A stretch of DNA of 64,000 nucleotides from Claveliimonas sp034178805 (GTDB taxonomy: Bacteria > Bacillota > Clostridia > Lachnospirales > Lachnospiraceae), in NCBI RefSeq assembly GCF_050314255.1, contig NZ_JBNPMZ010000014.1, positions 1-64,000 of the forward strand, in the 5' to 3' direction. The notes beneath the pieces are model-generated. The model saw only the letters and a program-made list of their open reading frames with translations. It had not been told where the DNA came from and made no database searches. This document shows positions 53,353 through 62,447 of the stretch, piece by piece. The position numbers were made by a program, and so were the translations under genes. Numbering within the stretch: position 1 is the stretch's first letter; every line of letters begins with the position of its first letter.

Positions 53353-54908
53353 TATACAATTTTAGTGGTCCATTTGGAACAGTCCCATACCTCACTGACT
53401 ACGTCGCGGTAGAATTCCGGTTCGTGACAGATCAGAAGCAGTGTTCCGCGGTATTCCTGTAATGCTTTCTTTAAGGCATCTTTTGCATCGGCATCCAGAT
53501 GATTGGTGGGCTCGTCCAACATCAATACATTGGTTTCACGGTTGATGATTTTACAGAGTCTGACTTTGGCCTGTTCACCACCGCTTAAGACACGCACCTG
53601 ACTTTCAATATGCTTGGTCGTAAGACCGCATTTTGCAAGGGCGGACCGGACTTCGTACTGAGTAAAGGAAGGAAATTCCTGCCAGATTTCCTCAATACAG
53701 GTGGTGCGGTTATCGGGAGCGGATTCCTGTTCAAAATATCCTGTCATCAGGTTTTCACCAAGCTCACAGGTTCCGGAAATAGGCGGTACGATGCCAAGGA
53801 TGCTTTTGATTAGAGTTGTTTTTCCAATTCCGTTTGCCCCGGTCAGGGCAACCTTATGGCCTCTCTCGAGACTGATATTTAATGGTTTGGAAAGAGGTTC
53901 ATCATATCCGATGACAAAGTCTTTGGTTTCGAAAATGTATTTTCCCGGTGTGCGGCCGACTTTGAAGTTGAATTCCGGTTTTGGTCTTTCCGCTGCCAGT
54001 TCGATAATGTCCATTTTATCCAGCTTTTTCTGACGGGACATGGCCATATTTCTTGTGGAGACGCGGGCTTTATTGCGGGCTACAAAGTCTTTCAGCTGAC
54101 TGATCTCCTGCTGCTGTTTTCGGTAGGCAGCCTCAAGCTGAGCCTTTTTCACCTCATATATTTTGAGGAAATTGTCGTAATCTCCTACATAACGGTTCAA
54201 TTCCTGATTTTCCATATGATAAATGATGTTAATCACATCGTTTAGGAAAGGAATATCATGTGAGATAAGTACGAATGCATTTTCGTATTCGGTCAGGTAA
54301 CGTTTGAGCCAGGAAATGTGTTCTTCGTCCAGATAATTGGTAGGCTCATCCAGAAGCAGAATATCAGGTTTTTCTAATAAAAGCTTTGCCAGAAGGATCC
54401 GCGTGCGCTGACCTCCGCTTAAGTCGGTAACATCTCTGTCAAGACCGAGATCCATGAGGCCGAATGCATGAGCAACTTCCTCGATTTTGGAATCAATAAT
54501 ATAGAAGTCATGCATGGTCAGCGTATCCTGGATTGTGCCCAGTTCTTCCATCATTTCATTCATCGTATCTTCATCAACCTCGCCCAGCCGGTTGCAGATA
54601 TCGTTCATTTTCTCTTCCAATTCAAAAAGATAAGAGAATGCTGATTTTAATACATCCCGGACAGTCATTCCTTTTTCCAGAACGGTGTGCTGGTCAAGAT
54701 AACCGATGCGAATATTTTTGGCCCATTCAATTTTGCCTTCATCCGGACGCAGATTTCCAATAATAATGTTGAAAAATGTGGATTTTCCTTCACCGTTGGC
54801 ACCTACCAGACCGATGTGCTCGCCGCGCAGAAGCCGGAAAGAGACATCCTGAAAAATGGCACGGTCGCCAAAACCGTGAGAGAGGTGTTCTACATTTAAT
54901 ATACTCAT
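53352..54908 (-). CDS. ABC-F family ATPase
   Basis: A 518-residue soluble protein with two ATPase domains (Walker A GANGEGKST at residue 35 and GANGIGKTT at about 350; signatures LSGGQRTRILLAK and LSGGEQAKVRLCK; Walker B LLLDEPTNYLD and LMLDEPTNHLD) joined by a charged linker, and no membrane part. ABC-F proteins act on the ribosome, as translation factors or antibiotic protection proteins; the linker (QLKDFVARNKARVSTRNMAMSRQKKLDK) fits a general member. Start overlaps the end of the DtxR gene by four bases. Confidence 0.92.
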   Translation of the reverse strand: MSILNVEHLSHGFGDRAIFQDVSFRLLRGEHIGLVGANGEGKSTFFNIIIGNLRPDEGKIEWAKNIRIGYLDQHTVLEKGMTVRDVLKSAFSYLFELEEKMNDICNRLGEVDEDTMNEMMEELGTIQDTLTMHDFYIIDSKIEEVAHAFGLMDLGLDRDVTDLSGGQRTRILLAKLLLEKPDILLLDEPTNYLDEEHISWLKRYLTEYENAFVLISHDIPFLNDVINIIYHMENQELNRYVGDYDNFLKIYEVKKAQLEAAYRKQQQEISQLKDFVARNKARVSTRNMAMSRQKKLDKMDIIELAAERPKPEFNFKVGRTPGKYIFETKDFVIGYDEPLSKPLNISLERGHKVALTGANGIGKTTLIKSILGIVPPISGTCELGENLMTGYFEQESAPDNRTTCIEEIWQEFPSFTQYEVRSALAKCGLTTKHIESQVRVLSGGEQAKVRLCKIINRETNVLMLDEPTNHLDADAKDALKKALQEYRGTLLLICHEPEFYRDVVSEVWDCSKWTTKIV

Positions 54909-55276
54909 AGCTGAGTCTCCTTTATAAATTTTTTCATTGCCTGAAAGCTTTCATCACTGATCTGATGTTCCATCTCGCAGGCATCTCTGACAGCAACAAC
55001 TGGATCTACGCCCAGAGAAATCAGCCAGTCTGAAAGTACCAGATGGCGTTCATAAATACTGGATGCGATATCCATTCCTTTTTCGGTTAATGTGATAAAT
55101 CCGGCAGAGCTGACTTCTATACATCCATTTTCACGCAGATGTTTCATTGCAACACTGACACTTGGCTTTGAAAAATTAAGCTCTGTGGCGATGTCAATGG
55201 AGCGGACGACAGGAAGCTTTTTGCTCAGTACCAGTATGGTTTCTAAATAATCTTCTGATGATCGGTTGTTTCGCAT
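54905..55276 (-). CDS. DtxR/MntR family metal-dependent repressor
   Basis: A 123-residue iron/manganese-responsive repressor. Winged HTH SSEDYLETILVLSK...VRSIDIATELNFSKPSVSVAMKHL at residues 6-50, then the metal-site helices with ERHLVLSDWLISLGVD, DACEMEHQIS. It lacks the SH3 extension, like MntR. Divergent from feoAAB, whose promoter it likely controls; the downstream ABC-F gene overlaps its end. Confidence 0.92.
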   Translation of the reverse strand: MRNNRSSEDYLETILVLSKKLPVVRSIDIATELNFSKPSVSVAMKHLRENGCIEVSSAGFITLTEKGMDIASSIYERHLVLSDWLISLGVDPVVAVRDACEMEHQISDESFQAMKKFIKETQL

Positions 55277-55394
55277 ATTGTCTCCCTTTTTAACTTTGGT
55301 TAGTTATCACTACTTTGAGTATATTCGATTATAACAATTCTTTCCAGAAAACACAATCAAAAAAGTAAATGAAAAAAATTATCAATTACGGTCA

Positions 55395-55435
55395 TTGACA
55401 TATAACTCGAGTAAGCGTATACTAACCTACGTAGT
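55395..55435 (+). promoter_or_regulatory. feo promoter with possible DtxR operator
   Basis: TTGACA (55395-55400), 17-bp spacer, TATACT (55418-55423). A TACTA...TAGTA dyad (55419-55435) overlaps the -10 and start region and is a candidate operator for the divergent DtxR-type repressor. Confidence 0.65.
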
Positions 55436-55476
55436 AAATGAGAATGATTTTTAAAATGAATGAAAGCGGGTGGGTT

Positions 55477-55689
55477 ATGATGCCTTTGACAATGGCTGAA
55501 ACCGGTCGGGAGATGAGAATCAGAAAAATCGGCGGAAGAGACGAGACCAGACGTTTTTTGGAGAGCCTGGGCTTTGTAATGGGTGGGTTTGTCACTATCG
55601 TATCAGAAATTAATGGAAATCTGATCGTTAAGGTAAAGGATTCACGTGTGGCAATCAGTAAAGAAATGGCAAATAAAATTATGGTGTAG
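55477..55689 (+). CDS. feoA: FeoA family protein (first copy)
   Basis: A 70-residue SH3-like FeoA protein aiding FeoB-mediated ferrous iron uptake. Core MRIRKIGGRDETRRFLESLGF, GGFVTIVSEI, LIVKVKDSRVAISKEMA. The frame opens at 55438 with ATG, but ATG 55477 (MMPLTMAETG) after GCGGGTGGG gives the family's normal length. Followed by a second feoA. Confidence 0.9.
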   Translation: MMPLTMAETGREMRIRKIGGRDETRRFLESLGFVMGGFVTIVSEINGNLIVKVKDSRVAISKEMANKIMV

Positions 55690-55699
55690 GAGGAATGGC

Positions 55700-55921
55700 A
55701 TGGCTACGTTAAAAGAGGTAAAATGCGGGCAGACCGTAAAGGTTGTGAAAATCCATGGAGAAGGAGCGGTGAAACGCCGGATTATGGATATGGGTATCAC
55801 GAAAAACGTAGAATTATATATCAGGAAGGTGGCACCGCTGGGAGATCCCATAGAAGTGACGGTAAGAGGTTATGAACTCTCACTTAGAAAAGCGGATGCA
55901 GAGATGATAGAAGTGCAGTAA
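55700..55921 (+). CDS. feoA: FeoA family protein (second copy)
   Basis: A 73-residue second FeoA with CGQTVKVVKIHGEGAVKRRIMDMGI and GDPIEVTVRGYELSLRKADAEMIEV, the latter typical of FeoA fused or adjacent to FeoB. TAGGAGG at 55687-55693 fixes ATG 55700. The tandem feoA arrangement is common in clostridial feo operons. Confidence 0.92.
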   Translation: MATLKEVKCGQTVKVVKIHGEGAVKRRIMDMGITKNVELYIRKVAPLGDPIEVTVRGYELSLRKADAEMIEVQ

Positions 55922-55943
55922 TAATTATTTTTTTGATGGATAG

Positions 55944-55957
55944 TTAGTTAAAACTAA
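55944..55957 (+). promoter_or_regulatory. small inverted repeat before feoB
   Basis: TTAGTT-AA-AACTAA lies between feoA2 and feoB. It may be an additional repressor site or a processing hairpin; no promoter is obvious. Confidence 0.35.
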
Positions 55958-55996
55958 AAGAAGTTTGAGACAAATAATTGGAAAGTGAGGATGAAT

Positions 55997-58171
55997 ATGG
56001 GAGTAAAAATTGCGCTTGCGGGTAATCCGAACAGTGGAAAGACGACATTGTTTAATGCACTTACCGGTTCCAATCAGTTCGTTGGAAACTGGCCCGGAGT
56101 AACGGTTGAAAAGAAAGAAGGTAAAATCAAAGGATATACGGCGAAAGGAGATGAAGCGGTTCTGGTGGACCTGCCGGGCGTTTATTCTCTGTCACCGTAT
56201 ACCCTGGAAGAAGTAGTATCCAGAAATTTTCTGTTAGGGGAGAAGCCGGATGCGATTATTAACATTATTGATGGTACGAATTTGGAGAGAAACCTCTATT
56301 TGACTACCCAGCTTACGGAGCTTGGAATTCCGGTCATCATTGCAGTGAATATGATGGATCTGGTGAGAAAGAACGGCGAAGTATTAGATGTGGAACGGCT
56401 GGGTAAGGATACCGGATGCAAGGTGATAGAAATTTCCGCATTAAAAGGCGAGGGAATCGATCAGCTGGCGCAGAGGGCTGTGGTAATCGCAAAAAGCGGC
56501 AAAAATGTTCAGCCGGCACACCGTTTTGAAGGCTGTGTGGAGCATGCGATTGCTCATATCGAAGAAGCAATCTGTGGTCGTGTAGAAGAAAGCATGGAAC
56601 GATGGTATGCGGTAAAGCTTTTTGAGCGCGATGCAAAGGTTCAGGAGAGTCTGAAGCTGAATCGGGAATTGCTGGCACATATCGAAGAGGATATTGTAAG
56701 CTGCGAGCAGGAGATGGATGACGATGCGGAAAGCATTATCACAGGAGAGAGATACAATTATATAGGAAGGATTATTGAAAATTGCTATAAAAAACGTGTA
56801 AAGAAACAGATGTCTGTGTCCGATAAAATCGACAGCGTTGTGACAAATCGTTTTCTGGCATTGCCGATTTTCGCCCTTGTAATGTTTGTTGTATATTATG
56901 TATCTGTTACAACAGTAGGAACGATTCTGACGGATTGGACAAATGACACTTTGTTTGGGGAGTGGATACTTCCTTCTGCTCAGGGGGCACTGGAATCCAT
57001 TGGCTGCGCAGACTGGCTGACAGGACTGGTGGTAGACGGTATCATCGGTGGTGTAGGTGCAGTACTTGGTTTCGTGCCGCAGATGCTGGTATTATTTCTC
57101 TTCCTGGCGTTTCTGGAAGGGTGTGGATACATGGCGCGTATTGCATTTATCATGGACAGAATCTTTCGTAAATTCGGTTTATCCGGCAAATCATTCATTC
57201 CAATGCTGATTGGTACGGGGTGTGGCGTTCCGGGAGTTATGGCTTCCAGAACCATTGAAAATGACAGAGACCGTAAGATGACCATTATGACTACAACATT
57301 TATTCCCTGTGGTGCGAAACTGCCGATTATTGCCCTGATTGCAGGGGCACTTTTCGATGGAGCTGCATGGGTAGCGCCGAGTGCATATTTCGTAGGTATT
57401 GCAGCGATTATCTGTTCCGGTATCATTTTAAAGAAGACGAAGATGTTTGCAGGAGATCCGGCACCGTTCGTCATGGAGCTTCCGGCATATCATCTGCCGA
57501 CGGTTGGAAATGTACTCAGAAGTACCTGGGAACGGGGCTGGTCATTTATTAAGAAAGCCGGAACAATCATTCTTCTTTCCACCATCTTCGTATGGTTCGC
57601 CCAGAGCTTCGGAGTGGAAAACGGAAGCTTTGGTATGGTAGAAGATATGAATCACAGCATCCTGGCCTCTATCGGTTCTGCTGTTGCGTGGATTTTTGCT
57701 CCGCTTGGCTGGGGAGACTGGAAAGCAGCAGTGGCAGCGATTACGGGACTGGTTGCAAAAGAAAATGTTGTTGGTACGTTCGGTATCCTGTATGGATTTG
57801 GAGAAGTTGCAGAAGATGGGGCAGAGATCTGGGGATCCCTTGCAGGAGCAATGACTCCGATTGCAGCGTATTCCTTCCTGGTATTCAATCTGCTCTGTGC
57901 ACCGTGCTTTGCGGCCATGGGAGCAATCAGGCGTGAGATGAACAATGCAAAATGGTTCTGGTTTGCAATTGGATATCAGACACTGTTCGCTTATGTGGTT
58001 TCTCTCTGTGTATATCAGATTGGAAACGTAATTACGACGGGATCAGTAGGAATTGGAACGGTTGCGGCAGTGATTTGTATAATCGGATTTTTGTATCTGC
58101 TGCTGCGCCCTTACAAAGAAAATCAGAGCCTGACAGTACCAAAGAGTATTGCAGGGAAAGTAAGAGCTTAA
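55997..58171 (+). CDS. feoB: ferrous iron transport protein B
   Basis: A 724-residue Fe(II) transporter. G-protein domain at the N-terminus (G1 GNPNSGKTT, G3 DLPGVYSLSPYT, G4 NMMD), a helical spacer, then two Gate domains and about ten membrane helices with Cys-containing pore motifs GTGCGVPGVMASR, FIPCGAKLPI and LLCAPCFAAMGAI. ATG 55997 is favoured by spacing to GTGAGG at 55985-55990; ATG 55991 is also in frame. Third gene of the feo operon. Confidence 0.96.
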   Translation: MGVKIALAGNPNSGKTTLFNALTGSNQFVGNWPGVTVEKKEGKIKGYTAKGDEAVLVDLPGVYSLSPYTLEEVVSRNFLLGEKPDAIINIIDGTNLERNLYLTTQLTELGIPVIIAVNMMDLVRKNGEVLDVERLGKDTGCKVIEISALKGEGIDQLAQRAVVIAKSGKNVQPAHRFEGCVEHAIAHIEEAICGRVEESMERWYAVKLFERDAKVQESLKLNRELLAHIEEDIVSCEQEMDDDAESIITGERYNYIGRIIENCYKKRVKKQMSVSDKIDSVVTNRFLALPIFALVMFVVYYVSVTTVGTILTDWTNDTLFGEWILPSAQGALESIGCADWLTGLVVDGIIGGVGAVLGFVPQMLVLFLFLAFLEGCGYMARIAFIMDRIFRKFGLSGKSFIPMLIGTGCGVPGVMASRTIENDRDRKMTIMTTTFIPCGAKLPIIALIAGALFDGAAWVAPSAYFVGIAAIICSGIILKKTKMFAGDPAPFVMELPAYHLPTVGNVLRSTWERGWSFIKKAGTIILLSTIFVWFAQSFGVENGSFGMVEDMNHSILASIGSAVAWIFAPLGWGDWKAAVAAITGLVAKENVVGTFGILYGFGEVAEDGAEIWGSLAGAMTPIAAYSFLVFNLLCAPCFAAMGAIRREMNNAKWFWFAIGYQTLFAYVVSLCVYQIGNVITTGSVGIGTVAAVICIIGFLYLLLRPYKENQSLTVPKSIAGKVRA

Positions 58172-58206
58172 TGGACGGAAAGTTTTGAAATGGGAGGTAT
58201 GAACTT

Positions 58207-58344
58207 ATGGGAACAGCAATTGTGCTTGTAATACTTGCAGGTGTTTTAGGAATCATCATCCGTAGTGTGGTAAAAGATAAAAAGGCAGGGAAATCCCTGC
58301 AGTGCGGACAGGATTGTAAACACTGCAGCGGACATTGTCATTAA
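58207..58344 (+). CDS. FeoB-associated Cys-rich membrane protein
   Basis: A 45-residue protein: one membrane helix (TAIVLVILAGVLGIIIRSVV) followed by a Lys-rich stretch and a Cys/His cluster CGQDCKHCSGHCH at the C-terminus. GGAGG at 58191-58195 precedes ATG 58207. Such peptides regularly follow feoB in clostridia and may bind iron or substitute for FeoC. Confidence 0.88.
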   Translation: MGTAIVLVILAGVLGIIIRSVVKDKKAGKSLQCGQDCKHCSGHCH

Positions 58345-58361
58345 GGTACCGAGGTGGTGAC

Positions 58362-58607
58362 ATGCAAAAAGACGTGATCATAGCACGACTTAGAAAAAAT
58401 GGATTTCGGATTACGAAGCAGCGGGAACTATTGATAGATATTATTCTGGAAGGAAATATTTCCTGCTGCAAAGAGGTCTATGTCCTTGCACATAAAAAAG
58501 ATCCGGGAATCGGAATAGCCACCGTATATCGAACGATGGATGCTCTGGAGCAGATTGGAGTGCTGGAACGAAAAATCGTATTTCAATTACGGAGCTTTTC
58601 AAACTGA
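58362..58607 (+). pseudogene. truncated Fur family regulator
   Basis: An 81-residue frame with the Fur DNA-binding domain (ARLRKNGFRITKQRELLIDIIL, GIGIATVYRTMDALEQIGV) but ending ERKIVFQLRSFSN; Fur proteins are about 140 residues and the metal-binding/dimerisation half is absent. The stop lies within a terminator hairpin (58591-58632), so the 3' part was probably deleted. As last gene of the feo cluster it may be non-functional or DNA-binding only. Confidence 0.75.
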
Positions 58608-58637
58608 GTTAAGGCCCGGTTTGAAAGGCTCCTTTTT
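58591..58637 (+). terminator. terminator of feo cluster
   Basis: GGAGCTTTTCAAAC (58591-58604) pairs with GTTTGAAAGGCTCC (58619-58632) with one wobble, followed by five T. Confidence 0.85.
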
Positions 58638-58676
58638 ATACGTCATCTATTTTTGAAAGGAAAAAGGTTAACATTT

Positions 58677-59084
58677 ATGAATAAAAAACCGTTAAGAATT
58701 TTGTGGATTATTTTAGGATTTTTATGTCTGGGGCTGGGTACGATCGGAATCATACTTCCGATTTTACCGACTGTCCCATTTTATATGGCGACGGTATTTT
58801 GGTTTGCCAGGAGTTCTTCCAGATTACATGAATGGTTTATTGGAACAAAATTGTATGAGAAACATTTGGACAGCTTTGTAAAGAGGAGGGCAATGACGGC
58901 GGGTACGAAGCTGCGTATTTCCGGTATGGTGACAGCAATGATGGCTATCAGTTTTCTGTGTATGAAGAATGCGCCGATAGGAAGAGCCTGCCTTACGATT
59001 GTGTGGATCTGGCATCTCTGGTATTTTTTCCGGAGAGTAAAGACAGTGAAACCGGATGGAAATTTTTCTGAATGTATGGAGTAA
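58677..59084 (+). CDS. DUF454 (YbaN) family membrane protein
   Basis: A 135-residue inner-membrane protein with three to four helices; the N-terminal LRILWIILGFLCLGLGTIGIILPILPTVPF is diagnostic of YbaN/DUF454, and ARSSSRLHEWFIGTKLYEKHLD follows. ATG 58677 with AAAAAGG upstream; the longer frame at 58653 is less likely. Precedes the ABC exporter pair, perhaps co-transcribed. Function unknown. Confidence 0.9.
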   Translation: MNKKPLRILWIILGFLCLGLGTIGIILPILPTVPFYMATVFWFARSSSRLHEWFIGTKLYEKHLDSFVKRRAMTAGTKLRISGMVTAMMAISFLCMKNAPIGRACLTIVWIWHLWYFFRRVKTVKPDGNFSECME

Positions 59085-59105
59085 AAAAGTAGATAGGATA
59101 GATTT

Positions 59106-60601
59106 ATGATTAGGACAAGACTGATGGGACTCTTATCCCACGCAAAAAAATATATTGTATATACGGTTCTGTGGCAGTGGACAGCGCTGCTGTCACAGAT
59201 ACTGGCAGTTTTTGTTATTGCGGAATTGCTCGAAAGGGTGATGTATCGCACATTGACGATGCAGGTCATTTGGCGCACTTCACTGATTCTGATGCTGATG
59301 GTTGCTATACGTTTTATCTGTGAGAGGATGGCAACGAAATCTTCCTATCTGGCATGTGTGGATGTGAAAAGGATTCTGCGTGAGAAGATTTATGAGAAAA
59401 TGTTAAAGCTTGGAGCTTCTTACCGGGAGAGTGTGTCATCTTCGGAAGTGGTTCAGGTTTCCGTTGAGGGAGTGGAACAGTTGGAGACCTATTTTGGAAA
59501 ATATCTTCCTCAGTTGTTCTACAGTTTACTCGCGCCGATTACGTTGTTCGTCATTCTGTGCAGAGTAAGTCTCAAAGCAAGTGCAATCCTCCTCATTTGT
59601 GTACCATTAATTCCTATTTCGATCATCGTGGTACAGAAAATTGCAAAGAAACTATTGAATAAATATTGGAGTATTTACACTGGATTAGGAGATTCTTTCC
59701 TTGAAAATCTGCAGGGACTTACCACGCTGAAAATCTACCAAGCGGATGGAAAGAAAGCGGAAGAGATGGATCTGGAGTCCCAGAATTTCCGCAGGATTAC
59801 TATGAAGGTTCTGACCATGCAGCTTAATTCCACCAGTGTAATGGATATTATTGCGTATGGTGGAGCAGCGATTGGAATGGCAATTGCAGTGACTGATTTT
59901 TTAAAAGGAAATCTTACTGTATCGGGAACTCTGTGCGTTGTTTTGCTGGCAAGTGAATTTTTTCTGCCTCTCAGACTGCTTGGTTCGTTTTTCCATATCG
60001 CCATGAATGGAATGGCAGCCAGTGATAAGATTTTTTATATTCTGGATTTGCCGGAACCAAAATGTGGAGAAAGGACACTGCCGGAAGAACCACTTGATAT
60101 TTCGTTAAAAAATGTCCATTTCTCTTATGAGGAAGGCAGAGAAATATTAAGAGGAATTGATATGGATCTGCCAACTGGGAGTTTTGTCTCTCTTGTGGGA
60201 GAATCCGGGTGTGGTAAGAGTACAGTTGCAGGACTTCTGGCTGGAAAAAACAGGGGATTTAGAGTGTGTGCTTAAAAAAGTAAACCTGTGGGAATTTCTG
60301 AAGTCGCAGGAAGGGCTTCAGACGAAATTACAGGAAAAAGCAGGCAACCAGCAATATTGATGTGGAAAGTGAAGAAATGATCATGGATGTGATTCACGAA
60401 CTGTCAAAGAAAAAAATGGTCTTGCTGATTTCTCACAGACTGGCAAATGTTGTGAAATCTGACTGTATCTATTTCCTGAAAGACGGGGAAATCAGGGAAA
60501 AAGGGAAGCATAATGAGCTGATGGAAAAGGATGGTGCATACAAATTTCTGTATGAAAGTCAGATGAAGCTGGAAAATTACGGGGAGGAGGGGGCTGCATG
60601 A
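59106..60601 (+). pseudogene. CydD-like ABC exporter with disrupted ATPase domain
   Basis: The N-terminal 325 residues form an intact six-helix transmembrane domain and the ATPase starts normally (Walker A GESGCGKST), but the frame stops at 60275. Further pieces occur in other frames: DLECVLKKVNLWEFLKSQEG near 60260-60340, and SNIDVESEEMIMDVIHELSKKKMVLLISHRL running to 60601. The Q-loop region (about 60 residues) and the LSGGQ/Walker B region (about 30) are missing, so at least two deletions occurred. The product cannot hydrolyse ATP. The next gene overlaps by four bases. Confidence 0.85.
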
Positions 60602-62283
60602 GAGGAGAAAACAAAAGGAGAAGTGCATTGGTAATTATGGGGAGTCTGATCGGGCTGGTAAAACCGCTGTTTCACATAATGCTGGCGGCGATTATACTTG
60701 GAACAACAGGATACTTATGTGCGATCTTTCTCACCATTCTTGCCGGTCAGGCCATTATAAATCATTTTGTTGCAGATACGGATATTCCAGTGAAGACAAT
60801 CCTTACGGTAATGATTGTGATTGCAGTTCTCAGAGGGATCCTTCATTATGCAGAGCAATATTGTAACCACTTTATTGCGTTTAAATTATTGGCAATCATC
60901 CGACACAAGGTATTTGCGGCACTCAGGAAATTGTGTCCGGCAAAGCTGGAAGGGCGGGATAAAGGAAATCTGATTTCGATTATAACAACTGATATTGAAT
61001 TGTTAGAAGTGTTCTATGCACATACCATTTCCCCGATTGCCATTGCGGTGCTGACTTCGCTGATTATGGTGATTTTTATTGGGAGATACCATGTTTTGGC
61101 CGGACTTTTGGCTCTAGCAGCATATCTGATCGTAGGAGTGGCAATCCCATTGTGGAACGGGCGAAAAGGCGGAGAGAAGGGAATGGAGTTCAGGACTGGT
61201 TTTGGAGAACTGAATAGTTTTGTATTGGATTCTCTCAGAGGACTGGATGAAACGATTCAGTACGGGCAGGGTGAAGTCAGAAAAAAGCAAATGTCTCTTC
61301 GTTCTGAAAAACTTACAGGTATACAGGAAGATTTAAGCAGAATAGAGGGATTCCAGAGAGCAATAACGAATCTGGTGATTTTACTTGCCTCCTTTGGAAT
61401 GCTGGCATTGTGTATCGGATTAAATTTAAAAGGCGAAATGGGATTCGAAGGAATACTGATCTGTACGATTGCCATGATGGGGTCTTTTGGGCCGGTGGTT
61501 GCATTGTCCAGTTTATCTAATAATCTTAATCAGACCCTGGCAAGCGGAGAGCGTGTATTGTCACTTCTGGAAGAAAGTCCATTGGTGGAAGAAATTCCAG
61601 GAAATATTGGTGTGAAAGAGAATCAGGCAAACTTTGAAGGAGCCGCGGTAGAACGTGTGTCTTTTGCTTACGAAGAGGAAACTATTTTGGATGATTATTC
61701 TATTCAACTGGAGTCTGGTAAGATTACAGGAATTCACGGAGTAAGTGGTTCTGGGAAATCAACACTGTTGAAACTTCTTATGCGGTTCTGGGATGTGAAT
61801 CAGGGCAGAATTGTCGTAGATGACTGGGATGTGCGGGAAACACCGACCGGGCATCTGCGCGACATGGAAAGTTATGTTACACAGGAAACGCATCTGTTCC
61901 ATAATTCTATTGCAGAAAATATTGCAGTCGGAAAGCCCGGAGCATCCATGGAAGAGATTATAGAGGCAGCAAAAAAAGCCTCTATCCATGATTTTATCAT
62001 GACATTGCCGGATGGATATGATACGGAAGTAGGGGAATTGGGAGATACCCTTTCTGGTGGTGAGAGGCAGAGAATCGGAATAGCAAGGGCATTTCTGCAT
62101 GATGCACCGCTGATTCTGCTGGATGAACCGACCAGTAATCTGGATTCGTTGAATGAAGGAATTATTCTGAAATCGCTGCGGGAAGCGGCGAAGAAGAAAA
62201 CGGTGGTTCTGGTTTCCCATAGAAAATCCACAATGAATGTGGCAGATGTAGTATATGAGATGAAGAATGGGCGGAGCTCGTAA
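60598..62283 (+). CDS. CydC-like ABC transporter, TMD-ATPase half
   Basis: A 561-residue half-transporter: six-helix domain at residues 1-310, then a complete ATPase with Walker A GVSGSGKST, LSGGERQRIGIARAF, LILLDEPTSNLD and VSHRKS. Resembles CydC-type exporters that pair with CydD (thiol export) or lipid/peptide exporters. ATG overlaps the end of its disrupted partner, so it may act as a homodimer or be idle. Confidence 0.9.
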   Translation: MRGENKRRSALVIMGSLIGLVKPLFHIMLAAIILGTTGYLCAIFLTILAGQAIINHFVADTDIPVKTILTVMIVIAVLRGILHYAEQYCNHFIAFKLLAIIRHKVFAALRKLCPAKLEGRDKGNLISIITTDIELLEVFYAHTISPIAIAVLTSLIMVIFIGRYHVLAGLLALAAYLIVGVAIPLWNGRKGGEKGMEFRTGFGELNSFVLDSLRGLDETIQYGQGEVRKKQMSLRSEKLTGIQEDLSRIEGFQRAITNLVILLASFGMLALCIGLNLKGEMGFEGILICTIAMMGSFGPVVALSSLSNNLNQTLASGERVLSLLEESPLVEEIPGNIGVKENQANFEGAAVERVSFAYEEETILDDYSIQLESGKITGIHGVSGSGKSTLLKLLMRFWDVNQGRIVVDDWDVRETPTGHLRDMESYVTQETHLFHNSIAENIAVGKPGASMEEIIEAAKKASIHDFIMTLPDGYDTEVGELGDTLSGGERQRIGIARAFLHDAPLILLDEPTSNLDSLNEGIILKSLREAAKKKTVVLVSHRKSTMNVADVVYEMKNGRSS

Positions 62284-62349
62284 AGGGAAATGAAGCAGCA
62301 GATACATGATATTTTGACAGAAGTTACCGTAGAACTACAGATTGATATT

Positions 62350-62377
62350 TGCCTATTGTTGTATTTGTGTTATAATA
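62350..62377 (+). promoter_or_regulatory. probable promoter of glycogen synthase gene
   Basis: TTGCCT (62350-62355) and TATAAT (62372-62377) are 16 bp apart, about 70 bases before the ATG. Confidence 0.45.
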
Positions 62378-62447
62378 TTTAAGAAGTGATTATTTGAGAG
62401 TAAATATCATAGTAAATGTTGAAATATTGTAATTTGGGAGGTATAAG

